The translations under genes were made by a program, and so were the position numbers. This document shows, in pieces, positions 1 through 6,987 of a DNA stretch of 64,000 bases. Under the pieces are notes generated by a model. It made no database searches. It was given only the letters and a program-made list of their open reading frames with translations, and was not told the origin of the DNA. Position 1 is the first letter of the stretch. Each line of letters starts with the position of its first letter. The DNA comes from Priestia endophytica DSM 13796 (GTDB taxonomy: Bacteria > Bacillota > Bacilli > Bacillales > Bacillaceae_H): positions 62,001 to 126,000 of the forward strand of contig NZ_FOXX01000004.1 of assembly GCF_900115845.1 (NCBI RefSeq). The letters are read 5' to 3'.

Positions 1-1
1 T

Positions 2-913
2 AGAAAAGAAAGTATCAAAAAAGCCGTATCTTTAACAAAAGAAGCAGGAGAAAAATCGGCAAAAATTGTTGTTTTTCCAGAAGCATTCATTCCTGCTTAT
101 CCAAGGGGCTTAACGTTTGGAGCAACGGTTGGCAGTCGTTCAGAAGAGGGAAGAAAAGATTTTTTACGCTACTTGGAAAACGCGATTGTTGTTCCAAGTG
201 AAGAAACGCATATTCTCGGTGAAGCGGCTAAAAAAGCGGGAGTCTACTTAATTATTGGCGTTATTGAACGAGAAGGAGATGGAAGCAGAAGCACGCTTTA
301 TTGCTCTGTTTTATTTTTTGGACCTGATGGTAAGCTTCTTGGCAAACATCGTAAGCTAAAGCCAACAGGTTCAGAGCGTCTAATATGGGGAGAAGGAGAT
401 GGAAGCACGCTCCCTGTTTTCCATACTCCTTATGGAAGAATTGGCACGCTTATCTGCTGGGAAAATTACATGCCGCTTGCTCGTGCTACAATGTATGCAA
501 AAGGAGTTGATCTTTATATTGCTCCAACAGCAGATGCAAGAGAGGTATGGCAATCCACAATTCGCCATATTGCAGTTGAAGGCCGATGCTTTGTACTTTC
601 ATGTAATCAATATGTAAATAAAGAGATGTATCCAAAAGATTTAGCATGCTTTTCTGATTTGGAATCTTCTCCTGATGAAATGTGCCGAGGGGGAAGTGCG
701 ATTGTAGGTCCTCTTGGAGACTATATAAAAGAGCCTGTATGGGGAAGAGAAGAAATGATGATAGCTGATCTAAATTTAAAGGAAATTGCGGCAAGTCGCT
801 TTGATTTTGATGTTGTTGGCCACTATGCAAGACCAGATGTGTTTCATCTTACAGTAAACGAAACAAAGAGAGATCAAGTAACATGGGAAAATAAAAAAGA
901 AGCAAATAGATAG
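2..913 (+). CDS. Nitrilase (5' end cut by window edge)
   Basis: Carbon-nitrogen hydrolase of the nitrilase branch, which turns a nitrile into an acid and ammonia. The reading frame is open from base 2, so the first residues lie outside the window and 303 codons are visible. The catalytic triad of the family can be seen: Glu in VVFPEAF, Lys in GKHRKLKPT and Cys in LICWENYMP. The motif YPRGLTFGA after the Glu is typical of true nitrilases rather than of amidases. The C-terminus is intact and is followed at once by a terminator. Substrate unknown. The product is probably cytosolic, as no signal or membrane segment is seen in the visible part. Confidence 0.85.
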   Translation, partial: RKESIKKAVSLTKEAGEKSAKIVVFPEAFIPAYPRGLTFGATVGSRSEEGRKDFLRYLENAIVVPSEETHILGEAAKKAGVYLIIGVIEREGDGSRSTLYCSVLFFGPDGKLLGKHRKLKPTGSERLIWGEGDGSTLPVFHTPYGRIGTLICWENYMPLARATMYAKGVDLYIAPTADAREVWQSTIRHIAVEGRCFVLSCNQYVNKEMYPKDLACFSDLESSPDEMCRGGSAIVGPLGDYIKEPVWGREEMMIADLNLKEIAASRFDFDVVGHYARPDVFHLTVNETKRDQVTWENKKEANR

Positions 914-943
914 AAAAAAAAGCAGCGTAAAGCTGCTTTTTTG
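914..943 (+). terminator. Terminator of the nitrilase gene
   Basis: Stem AGCAGC/GCTGCT with a short loop, followed by a T run, directly after the stop codon. Confidence 0.8.
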
Positions 944-954
944 CCATAAAAGAG

Positions 955-2337
955 TTATAACTTTTTGTAGCGCCGAATGGTTTTATACATATCTAAGTTT
1001 TTGAGTTTTCGAAATCCTTTTGTACCTGGACGGGAATTTACTTCAATAATGAAAATACGCCCCTTTTGATCAATACCAACGTCAAGTCCCCAAATCCGTT
1101 GATGAAGAGAAATATCTCCGAGTTTTCCTGCTGTTTTAAGGGCAATAGAGTCTAAATCTTGAAGAAGTTTTGTGATATTGAGATGACCAAGCCCTGACTT
1201 TTCAACAGCTTCTTCGATCGATAATACATCGGCATCTGTTGCAAGGTTTGTTGTAAAATAACCAAGACTTGCAACTTTCGCATACTTTCCAGTCACAATC
1301 CACTCCGAGTGTTCGTTTCGTTGGACAATGATGCGCAGATCAAGTGGGCGCCCTTCAATCGTGGCAAGATCAATATATTGTTGAACAAGATAAGTTTGGT
1401 TCTCTATCATAGTTTGTAAAAATGTAAAAGCTTCTTTCTTTGTTAGGAATTGCTTATTTTCGTTTCGATATTGAATAAGATAAGAAAGTGGTTGAACCGA
1501 AACTTTAATGACTCCTGACCCTGAGCGTCCAAAAACAGGCTTTAAAATAATTGTTTTATGCTCATCAAGCATATTCCATAAAACTTCTTCACTGTTCATG
1601 ACGTTTGTTTGGGGTAAAACAAGTTGAAGAGACTCATCACTTTTTAAGACAGTATAAACATTTTGTTTTTGCTCTTTGATATAAAGGGGCTTTGAATTTG
1701 CTTTTGTTACCCAAAGCTTCTTTTGTTCATCAATTCCGATGCTTATTTCCCACATGGGATATCTCGGAGCCTTCCTTTCTAGTTTTTTTACGACTTTTAG
1801 AATGTTCTCATCAAGAGAGATAAGCGTTTCAAGCGGAAGGTTTAAAAGGGAAAACGTTTCTTTTACGCTTAAAATATCTGTTTCTTGCTGTGATATACTT
1901 TTTACTTTTACATATTTTTCTGTTATCTCCCAATTTCCTTCTGGTCGTTTTTCAACTTTTATCTTTAAAGAAAAAGGACGGTTTTTTAATTGGAGGAAGG
2001 GGATATGTTGTTGAATAAGATAAGAAGTCTTGATTTTAGAGGTTAAAAAAGTGAATAGGCCTTCTTTGTTAGCGAAAAGGAAAGACCCTTCAGAAGTAAG
2101 CACTTTGTAAGAACCCTTCTCATCTTTTAGAACTTGAAAGGTAGGCGAACTATGATTAGAAGTGGGTTTCAATAAAATATTTTCATAGTTACTTAAAAAT
2201 CGAAAAAACGCTTCCCTTTTGGTAAATTTGATACTTTCCGGAAATGAGATTCCTGAAGAAAGAGAAAAATGATTACGTTTTCCGTTAAAATGAACAACTT
2301 TCCTTTTTCTATTAGTTTTGAATGGTTTACTAGACAT
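955..2337 (-). CDS. YheC/YheD-family spore protein with two ATP-grasp-like halves
   Basis: 460 aa. The C-terminal half (about 240-460) reads as an ATP-grasp domain of the YheC/YheD endospore coat-associated family: KPVFGRSGSGV glycine-rich loop, WGLDVGID strand and EVNSRPGTKG metal/nucleotide motif. The N-terminal half (about 50-225) repeats the same order (LLKPTSNHSSPTF, a YLIQQ strand, WEISIGID, KANSKP) but has lost the loop glycines and the Glu before Asn. It therefore looks like an inactive copy. Start ATG is supported by a GAGGAG site. A candidate sigma-K promoter lies just upstream, which fits expression in the mother cell late in sporulation. Exact role unknown; YheC/YheD proteins of B. 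subtilis are spore-associated. Confidence 0.75.
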   Translation of the reverse strand: MSSKPFKTNRKRKVVHFNGKRNHFSLSSGISFPESIKFTKREAFFRFLSNYENILLKPTSNHSSPTFQVLKDEKGSYKVLTSEGSFLFANKEGLFTFLTSKIKTSYLIQQHIPFLQLKNRPFSLKIKVEKRPEGNWEITEKYVKVKSISQQETDILSVKETFSLLNLPLETLISLDENILKVVKKLERKAPRYPMWEISIGIDEQKKLWVTKANSKPLYIKEQKQNVYTVLKSDESLQLVLPQTNVMNSEEVLWNMLDEHKTIILKPVFGRSGSGVIKVSVQPLSYLIQYRNENKQFLTKKEAFTFLQTMIENQTYLVQQYIDLATIEGRPLDLRIIVQRNEHSEWIVTGKYAKVASLGYFTTNLATDADVLSIEEAVEKSGLGHLNITKLLQDLDSIALKTAGKLGDISLHQRIWGLDVGIDQKGRIFIIEVNSRPGTKGFRKLKNLDMYKTIRRYKKL

Positions 2338-2367
2338 CGTACTCCTCTTTTCTCAATAAGCTAGTAT

Positions 2368-2394
2368 TACTATATGAAAAAAAATGATATTCGT
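2368..2394 (-). promoter_or_regulatory. Candidate sigma-K promoter of the YheC/YheD-like gene
   Basis: On the minus strand, AC (-35) is followed after 16 bases by CATATAGTA, matching the sigma-K -10 pattern CATAnnnTA, about 30 bases before the start codon. Pattern match only. Confidence 0.45.
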
Positions 2395-2565
2395 ATGGGT
2401 TATGATGGAGAAATTGAAGTTTCTTAAAGAAAACAGAAAGATTTTTATATAAGTATAGAGCCTTCTTTTTTTGGACGAACATCTCCTTACTCTTTAAAAT
2501 ATAAAGATTGGGAAGTTCATGGTAAGGGATTTTTTTATGTTCATGAGATAGCCTGACTTCGTTGA

Positions 2566-2593
2566 ACACCTCCTTTTGTAATGTCATATATTA
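2566..2593 (+). promoter_or_regulatory. Candidate sigma-K promoter of the Cys-rich protein gene
   Basis: AC, 17-base spacer, then CATATATTA on the plus strand, ending 11 bases before the Shine-Dalgarno sequence of the gene at 2617. The -10 element covers an upstream ATG at 2581, so that ATG is not the likely start. Confidence 0.4.
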
Positions 2594-2616
2594 CAAAAGA
2601 AAAGAGGAGGTTGAGT

Positions 2617-3132
2617 ATGAAGCAAAAGGTCAAAATAAAACAGTGCTCTTATGAGCAAAAACAATCAATTAAAATAGGCGAAGATGTTAAAATATTCAGA
2701 TTTAGGACAGAAGATGTAGAAGATTGTGCAACAGACATAGTGGGAGTTATTGAGAATGTAGGAATAGATTTTGTTGAATTAATAAAACGAGATCATACCG
2801 TAATTAGTATTCCAATGAATCGAATTGAAAATGTGACGTGGTTAGAAAAAAAGGTATTCTCTCGTTCTGATGACTATGATCGAGCAGACACTTGCCTACA
2901 TTGTGAGCAACAAGAGTGTAGGTGCGTTAAGAAAAGAGTGTTTAATTTTCGCCCATGTAATTGCGAACATAAATCCCGCTGCAATTGTCAGAAAAGATTT
3001 ATAAGATTTCAAGACTGTGTGATCCCTTTTTGCGACAAAAGGGTGGAATTACGATTAGGTGGTTTAACAGATAGTCTGAAATTTGAATTATTCCGTCATA
3101 TAGGAAGCAAAGTAAAACTGCACGTTCTGTAA
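2617..3132 (+). CDS. Cys-rich protein with an Sm-like (DUF2642-like) domain, probable spore protein
   Basis: 171 aa. The start at 2617 is chosen over an in-frame ATG at 2581 because AGGAGG sits 6 bases before it. Residues about 15-80 have the pattern of a small beta barrel (GVIENVGIDFVELI, then IPMNRIENVTW), as in DUF2642/Sm-like spore proteins. A Cys-rich middle follows (HCEQQECRC, PCNCEHKSRCNC). The last 35 residues match the linker between the two domains of the proteins at 3231-4085 and 5340-6125, so this is a shortened third paralogue. Cys-rich proteins of Bacillus spores often cross-link into coat layers. No known gene recognised; spore role inferred from the promoter and neighbours. 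Confidence 0.65.
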   Translation: MKQKVKIKQCSYEQKQSIKIGEDVKIFRFRTEDVEDCATDIVGVIENVGIDFVELIKRDHTVISIPMNRIENVTWLEKKVFSRSDDYDRADTCLHCEQQECRCVKKRVFNFRPCNCEHKSRCNCQKRFIRFQDCVIPFCDKRVELRLGGLTDSLKFELFRHIGSKVKLHVL

Positions 3133-3174
3133 CTAAACTTGTTCAAAAATTTTACAAGTTAAGAAGTTATGTAA

Positions 3175-3210
3175 CTTAAAAAGGAATCCAGTACTGGATT
3201 CCTTTTTAAG
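3175..3210. terminator. Bidirectional terminator
   Basis: Perfect 17-bp inverted repeat (CTTAAAAAGGAATCCAG and its complement) with a 2-base centre, between convergent genes. The A/T-rich outer arms serve both strands. Confidence 0.85.
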
Positions 3211-3230
3211 TTGTTATTCTGTTGAGGGAG

Positions 3231-4085
3231 TTAACATTTTAATGAAGTTATTTCTGGTTGTTTCATCTTAATGAAGCATATTTTTTCAAAGTCTATTCCT
3301 TTTTTCTTTCTTGGGGTTTCGATTAATAAAGATCGTTCTGACACTTTTACTAAAGTCCCCTGAGTTTCTTTATTATCAAATGTTTTCACACAAAGATCGC
3401 AATCTATAAAACTTTTTAACAAAAAAGAAAGTTGCAAAGGAAAGAACAATTTTAAAAGAAAAGGACTTTTGGGAACAATTTGACCGAAGTTAAACGTAAT
3501 TTCTCTTCTGAGACATGGATCAATATTTAACAATGGTTGATCTTCATTAAGTACTTCTTCTTGTTCTTTTTGAATCATCCATCTAATTTTTGCAAAGGGG
3601 ATCCATACTGTTTCATCATCCTTTGTGTGTAAAATAATAAAGTCTATACCACTATAGATAAATTTCCCACAAACTTTTTCGAATTGATTTTCACATGTTA
3701 ACGTTTCTTCAGACTCTATGTCTTCTTCTGTACAACTTATTATAACTTCAACCATCTGTCCTTTTAACGTATTCAAGTTTTGTAGAAGAACATCATCTTC
3801 TCCTACTTCTCCATCCTCTTCTTGCTGAAGACCAAGCGTTAACAGCAGTTCATTTGCCTCTTCTATACATGCATCGATTACTTCTAATTGCTCAGGTGGA
3901 AAAGAACTTGTTGCTGAAGGGAATTGTGGTTGTATAATCCGTTCAGGACATGTATCAGGAAGACAAAAATCATCTTCTATTCCTCCCGGTTCACAATCAA
4001 AGCACTCTTCTTCTCTTTCTATTTTAGGGACTACATCGCGTTTTCTTCTAAGATTTATAGGTTTGGAATATCGAATAATAAACAC
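3231..4085 (-). CDS. Double Sm-like domain protein, probable spore/Mn-oxidation accessory
   Basis: 284 aa; GTG start with AAGGAG close upstream. N-terminal 1-100 is acidic (runs of Glu and Asp). It is followed by a first beta-barrel pattern (GKFIYSGIDFIILHTKDDE, then VWIPFAKIRWM) and, after a linker with LRREITFNFGQIVPKS, a second one (GTLVKVSERSLLIETP, then IDFEKICFIKM). The linker and second domain align by eye with the protein at 5340-6125 (LRKKLLYEFGETISKR; GKISSVANQQLTLTF), so the two are paralogues. It runs opposite to the mnx-like genes but has its own sigma-K-like promoter. Function unknown. Confidence 0.65.
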   Translation of the reverse strand: MFIIRYSKPINLRRKRDVVPKIEREEECFDCEPGGIEDDFCLPDTCPERIIQPQFPSATSSFPPEQLEVIDACIEEANELLLTLGLQQEEDGEVGEDDVLLQNLNTLKGQMVEVIISCTEEDIESEETLTCENQFEKVCGKFIYSGIDFIILHTKDDETVWIPFAKIRWMIQKEQEEVLNEDQPLLNIDPCLRREITFNFGQIVPKSPFLLKLFFPLQLSFLLKSFIDCDLCVKTFDNKETQGTLVKVSERSLLIETPRKKKGIDFEKICFIKMKQPEITSLKC

Positions 4086-4106
4086 CCTCTCCTTAGTTCA
4101 TACACC

Positions 4107-4134
4107 TAATATATGGTGAATAGTTGAATCTGGT
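4107..4134 (-). promoter_or_regulatory. Candidate sigma-K promoter of the double Sm-like protein
   Basis: Minus-strand AACC, 16 bases, then CATATATTA; this fits the sigma-K consensus well and lies about 20 bases upstream of the start codon. Confidence 0.45.
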
Positions 4135-4409
4135 TGGGCAAATGTCCCATAGTGACCCGGATAATCATAAAAATCTCTGCAAGGAAGAGAAGGAACTTGC
4201 ATGGAGTTTTCTTTTTGTTTTTGATGAGTAATGTCATAATCTTTAATCCGAAATGGGAAATATTGAAGAATAAGGCAAGCCTTGTGTTCATAATTGTTTA
4301 TAGAGTTTACTTCAGCACTTTTACTATTCCTCAGTTAGGAATAAAGATGAGACAGAGGGAACGCAACGTAAAGAGGGAAAGAATGATGCACATTGTTGGG
4401 GTGATATAA
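4135..4409. other. Intergenic, leader side of the mnx-like operon
   Basis: About 275 bases between divergent genes. An open frame here (4134-4409) has no ribosome-binding site and no plausible protein pattern. The promoter of the plus-strand operon should lie here, but I could not find a convincing CATAnnnTA element for it. Confidence 0.4.
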
Positions 4410-4829
4410 TTGCTGATCCAAAACCTTGGTTTTTTGCTTTGTGTCAATCTTCTTTTAACAGGTTCTGCTTATCTTTTCCTTTTTAAAGTTCGAAAACTTA
4501 TTGGGTTTCAGTTAGGAATGAATATTTCAAATTTAGCTGGAGGCTTCTTTGCTATTGTGACAGGCATTATTTTGATTTATCAATTTCCCTTACATTTTGT
4601 TCCAATAACAATGATTACAACCGTTATTGGAATGGTTGTCGGAGCACTTTTTGGAGGGTTATTTGATTATCAAACACTATTAACAGGAATGATTAACGGA
4701 TTGATGATGGGAGTTATGGCCCCTATGGTTGGCGCAGCTTCTCAAAACAATCTTATCTTTTTAGTTTTTATTGAACTTGTCTTTATATGTAGTCTTTTTT
4801 TGCTCCTCTTTTCTGCCAAACGTACATAG
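4410..4829 (+). CDS. Small membrane protein, first gene of the mnx-like operon
   Basis: 139 aa; TTG start preceded by GGGGTGAT at good spacing. Four hydrophobic segments (about 5-27, 40-60, 66-90, 108-135), with Gly-rich helices containing GMVVGALFGGLFDYQTLLTG. The next gene encodes a protein of the same layout (GTLGITFGALVRFQSLLSG), so the two are paralogues and may pair in the membrane. The mnx operon of Mn-oxidising Bacillus spores also starts with short unassigned genes; whether these are mnxA/mnxB cannot be settled by reading. Function unknown, possibly copper or protein handling for the oxidase. Confidence 0.7.
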   Translation: MLIQNLGFLLCVNLLLTGSAYLFLFKVRKLIGFQLGMNISNLAGGFFAIVTGIILIYQFPLHFVPITMITTVIGMVVGALFGGLFDYQTLLTGMINGLMMGVMAPMVGAASQNNLIFLVFIELVFICSLFLLLFSAKRT

Positions 4830-4849
4830 CTTAAAGGAGGGAGTGATAT

Positions 4850-5314
4850 ATGCTTTTCTTTCTTTATGGAATGCTTATTCTCAATGGTTTAATTGGGGCT
4901 TTCCTTTATATCATGATGCACAAGAAAAGAAAAATATTTAGTGATCGATATGGAATGATTATGGCGATGTGTGCAAGTGGAGTTTTGAGCTTTGCGTTAG
5001 GAATGGTAATTGAATTTTTGAATAAAAATGATTTTATCGTTATTACGATTCTTGTTCTTGTAATAAGCGGGACGCTTGGAATTACTTTTGGAGCTCTTGT
5101 AAGGTTTCAATCTTTGCTTTCAGGTTTTTTTCAGGGGACTGTAGGAGGAGTAATGGGAACGATGTTTGGCGCTGTTGTGAAAAACCCTTCTTTATGTAAT
5201 TTACCTTCTGAATCTCTATATACTGTTGAGCAAAGTATGGTGATATTCAGTTTGTTTAGCACCGTTCTCGTCATCGTTACAGCGAGCCTACTTCTTTACT
5301 CATTTAGAGTGTGA
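4850..5314 (+). CDS. Small membrane protein, second gene of the mnx-like operon
   Basis: 154 aa with four transmembrane segments; start preceded by AAAGGAGGG. It shares with its upstream neighbour a glycine-rich helix pair and the pattern FGALVRFQSLLSGFFQGTVGG (upstream: FGGLFDYQTLLTGMINGLMMG), which suggests tandem duplication. It contains His-rich MMHKKRK after the first helix and two Cys (CASG, LCNL). It lies 20 bases after its neighbour and 25 before the next gene, as expected of one transcript. No known family recognised. Confidence 0.7.
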   Translation: MLFFLYGMLILNGLIGAFLYIMMHKKRKIFSDRYGMIMAMCASGVLSFALGMVIEFLNKNDFIVITILVLVISGTLGITFGALVRFQSLLSGFFQGTVGGVMGTMFGAVVKNPSLCNLPSESLYTVEQSMVIFSLFSTVLVIVTASLLLYSFRV

Positions 5315-5339
5315 TACTAACGTCAGGAGAGGAGCCTAA

Positions 5340-6125
5340 ATGGAAGATAAAAAAATTCGGTTAGATGAATATAGAAAGAAACTGTTAGAAAAACGAGAAA
5401 ACGAAGAGCTGAAAAACGATATTATCAACGAGTTCAACAGTCAAAATGGAAAAGGGTTAACATCGCCAACAACACCTACAACAACAGAGGAAACACGGTT
5501 ATTAATGGAATATATTGATCGAGCTAACTTATTTAATATTTCTAAGCAAAATGAAAAACGAGGAAAAACCTTAAAATACCGTAAGTTTTTTAAATCCAAA
5601 AGAAATCAGCAAGTTGAAATCTACTTTAAATGTGGTACCCAGTCTCTTTACACAGAAGGTAAAGTGAGTACAGTTGGGCGAGATTTTGTAATGCTTACAA
5701 ATTTAAAGGAAAGAAAATGGATTCCTTATCCTATTATTGAATCTGCTAACATTCCGTTCGGCATTCCAAACTACTCTAATACTCATCAACATTATATTTT
5801 TGATAATAATTTACGGAAAAAATTGCTATATGAATTTGGGGAAACCATTTCAAAACGGGATATTCTACGCCAACAATTTTTTGAAGAAACACTTCAAACG
5901 AATTTAGATTCTTGGCAGGAAACATGGGTGATAGTGCACCTTAGTGAGGAAGTTCGAAAAATAGGGAAAATTTCAAGCGTAGCGAACCAGCAGCTCACCC
6001 TTACTTTTTTTAAAGAAAAAGAATGTATTGATTTAAAAAGCGTTAAGTACATTAGCACAATAAGACTTACTAGTTTATTTTCACACGTGTTTAAACGTTT
6101 CTCACATAAAGAAGGCAACCAGTAG
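5340..6125 (+). CDS. Double Sm-like domain protein in the mnx-like operon
   Basis: 261 aa, start preceded by GGAGAGGAG. A charged N-terminus (about 1-85) is followed by two beta-barrel patterns: about 92-140 (GKVSTVGRDFVMLTNLKERKWIPY) and about 195-250 (GKISSVANQQLTLTFFKEKE). These are joined by a helical linker with LRKKLLYEFGETISKRD. The same arrangement is seen in the 284-aa protein at 3231-4085. It stands where mnxD would be expected, directly before the MnxE-like and MnxF-like genes, but identity with MnxD is a guess from position. Probably a structural partner on the spore surface. Confidence 0.65.
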   Translation: MEDKKIRLDEYRKKLLEKRENEELKNDIINEFNSQNGKGLTSPTTPTTTEETRLLMEYIDRANLFNISKQNEKRGKTLKYRKFFKSKRNQQVEIYFKCGTQSLYTEGKVSTVGRDFVMLTNLKERKWIPYPIIESANIPFGIPNYSNTHQHYIFDNNLRKKLLYEFGETISKRDILRQQFFEETLQTNLDSWQETWVIVHLSEEVRKIGKISSVANQQLTLTFFKEKECIDLKSVKYISTIRLTSLFSHVFKRFSHKEGNQ

Positions 6126-6146
6126 GAAAGTAAAGGAGGACTTTTC

Positions 6147-6635
6147 ATGTCATCAAATAAAAAGGAAACAGGAAAGAAAAAGAGCGAGTATAAAGAACAG
6201 GAAAAGTATCGTTTTGGCGAAAAGATAGTAGATAAAAAGGTAGATAAAAAAGTAGAGAAGGTAGAGAGAGAAGAGAAGATAGAAAAAGAAGACAAGGTAG
6301 AAAGAAAAGATCGACGAATTTTGGAGGCTCCTGTACGTGTAGATATAGAAGGTGTGGAAGATCCATTATTCGATGAATTACAGGGGTTAATTGGAGAATC
6401 TATTCTAATTATCACAGAATCAGATCAGCTGAATTTATTTGGGCAAGCATTTCGTCCGATTTTTTGCGGAACCATCTTTAGCGTTGAGCAAGGAAATATC
6501 ACATTATTCCCTGTCACAATTAAAATGGTAACTGCTCCATTTTTTCAGTTTCCAATTCCGTTAAGTATTCCTTTAGAGAAAATTGCCCAGTTTACGCCTA
6601 ATTTTGATTGTGATATGAGAATACCGCTTACATAA
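6147..6635 (+). CDS. mnxE: MnxE-like subunit with charged N-terminal extension
   Basis: 162 aa, start preceded by AAAGGAGG. Residues about 1-52 are almost wholly Lys/Glu/Asp with repeated KVD/KVE units and are likely coiled or disordered. Residues about 53-162 form the conserved part, with an Sm-like pattern (GESILIITES, GTIFSVEQGNITLFPVT, IPLSIPLEKIAQFTP). MnxE of known Mn-oxidising Bacillus is about 110 aa and forms a hexamer with MnxF that binds MnxG. The conserved part here has that size, so the 50-residue tail is extra. Assignment rests on gene order (E-F-G), size and fold pattern. Confidence 0.6.
   Translation: MSSNKKETGKKKSEYKEQEKYRFGEKIVDKKVDKKVEKVEREEKIEKEDKVERKDRRILEAPVRVDIEGVEDPLFDELQGLIGESILIITESDQLNLFGQAFRPIFCGTIFSVEQGNITLFPVTIKMVTAPFFQFPIPLSIPLEKIAQFTPNFDCDMRIPLT
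6225..6312 (+). repeat. Imperfect AAGGTAGA-type repeats coding a Lys/Glu tract
   Basis: Tandem imperfect units such as GATAAAAAGGTA, GATAAAAAAGTA and GAGAAGGTAGAG inside the mnxE-like gene. They code KVDKKVDKKVEKVE-like sequence and could vary in copy number by slippage. Confidence 0.5.
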
Positions 6636-6655
6636 GTGCAAGGAGGGAGTTAAAC

Positions 6656-6973
6656 ATGAAGCATAATAATGATGATGAGAGAGTCACAGAAATACAGTTA
6701 CCTTCAAATAATGAGATTCATGATGAAGCGCTTATTCAAGAGTTTGAGAGAGGGATTGGGAGTCAAGTATTTATATTAACCCCTTCTTTCCCATTTGTCT
6801 TCATTGGAGAGATTACGGCAGTAGTAGGAGACAATGTTGTGGTAGACGTTCAAACGACAACAATTGGAGAATTAGAGAATCGAATTTGGTCGATTCATAT
6901 TCACCAAATTGAAGTGTTTTACATTGAACAAGAAGGATTGCCGGCAATTCCAGAATTAAGAGACGATATGTAA
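6656..6973 (+). CDS. mnxF: MnxF-like subunit of the multicopper oxidase complex
   Basis: 105 aa (near the 11-12 kDa reported for MnxF), start preceded by AAGGAGGG and 14 bases before the oxidase gene. The Sm-like pattern is VFILTPSFPFVFIGEITAVVGDNVVVDVQ then IWSIHIHQIEVFYI, with two His in the last strand that could bind metal. In Bacillus sp. PL-12 MnxE and MnxF form a copper-binding hexamer attached to MnxG. Assignment from position, size and fold pattern; no alignment was run. Confidence 0.6.
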   Translation: MKHNNDDERVTEIQLPSNNEIHDEALIQEFERGIGSQVFILTPSFPFVFIGEITAVVGDNVVVDVQTTTIGELENRIWSIHIHQIEVFYIEQEGLPAIPELRDDM

Positions 6974-6987
6974 AAGGGGAAGGATAT

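Noticed and set aside
2330-2587. 85-aa minus-strand frame upstream of the YheC/YheD-like gene
   Set aside because: It covers the likely promoter and ribosome-binding site of that gene, has no ribosome-binding site of its own and its start overlaps the promoter of the divergent gene.
4134-4409. 91-aa plus-strand frame before the mnx-like operon
   Set aside because: No ribosome-binding site; amino acid pattern looks random; more likely leader DNA.
5894-6415. 173-aa and 73-aa minus-strand frames rich in Ser, Phe and Leu
   Set aside because: They are the antisense of the Lys/Glu repeat of the mnxE-like gene, which produces long open frames by composition.
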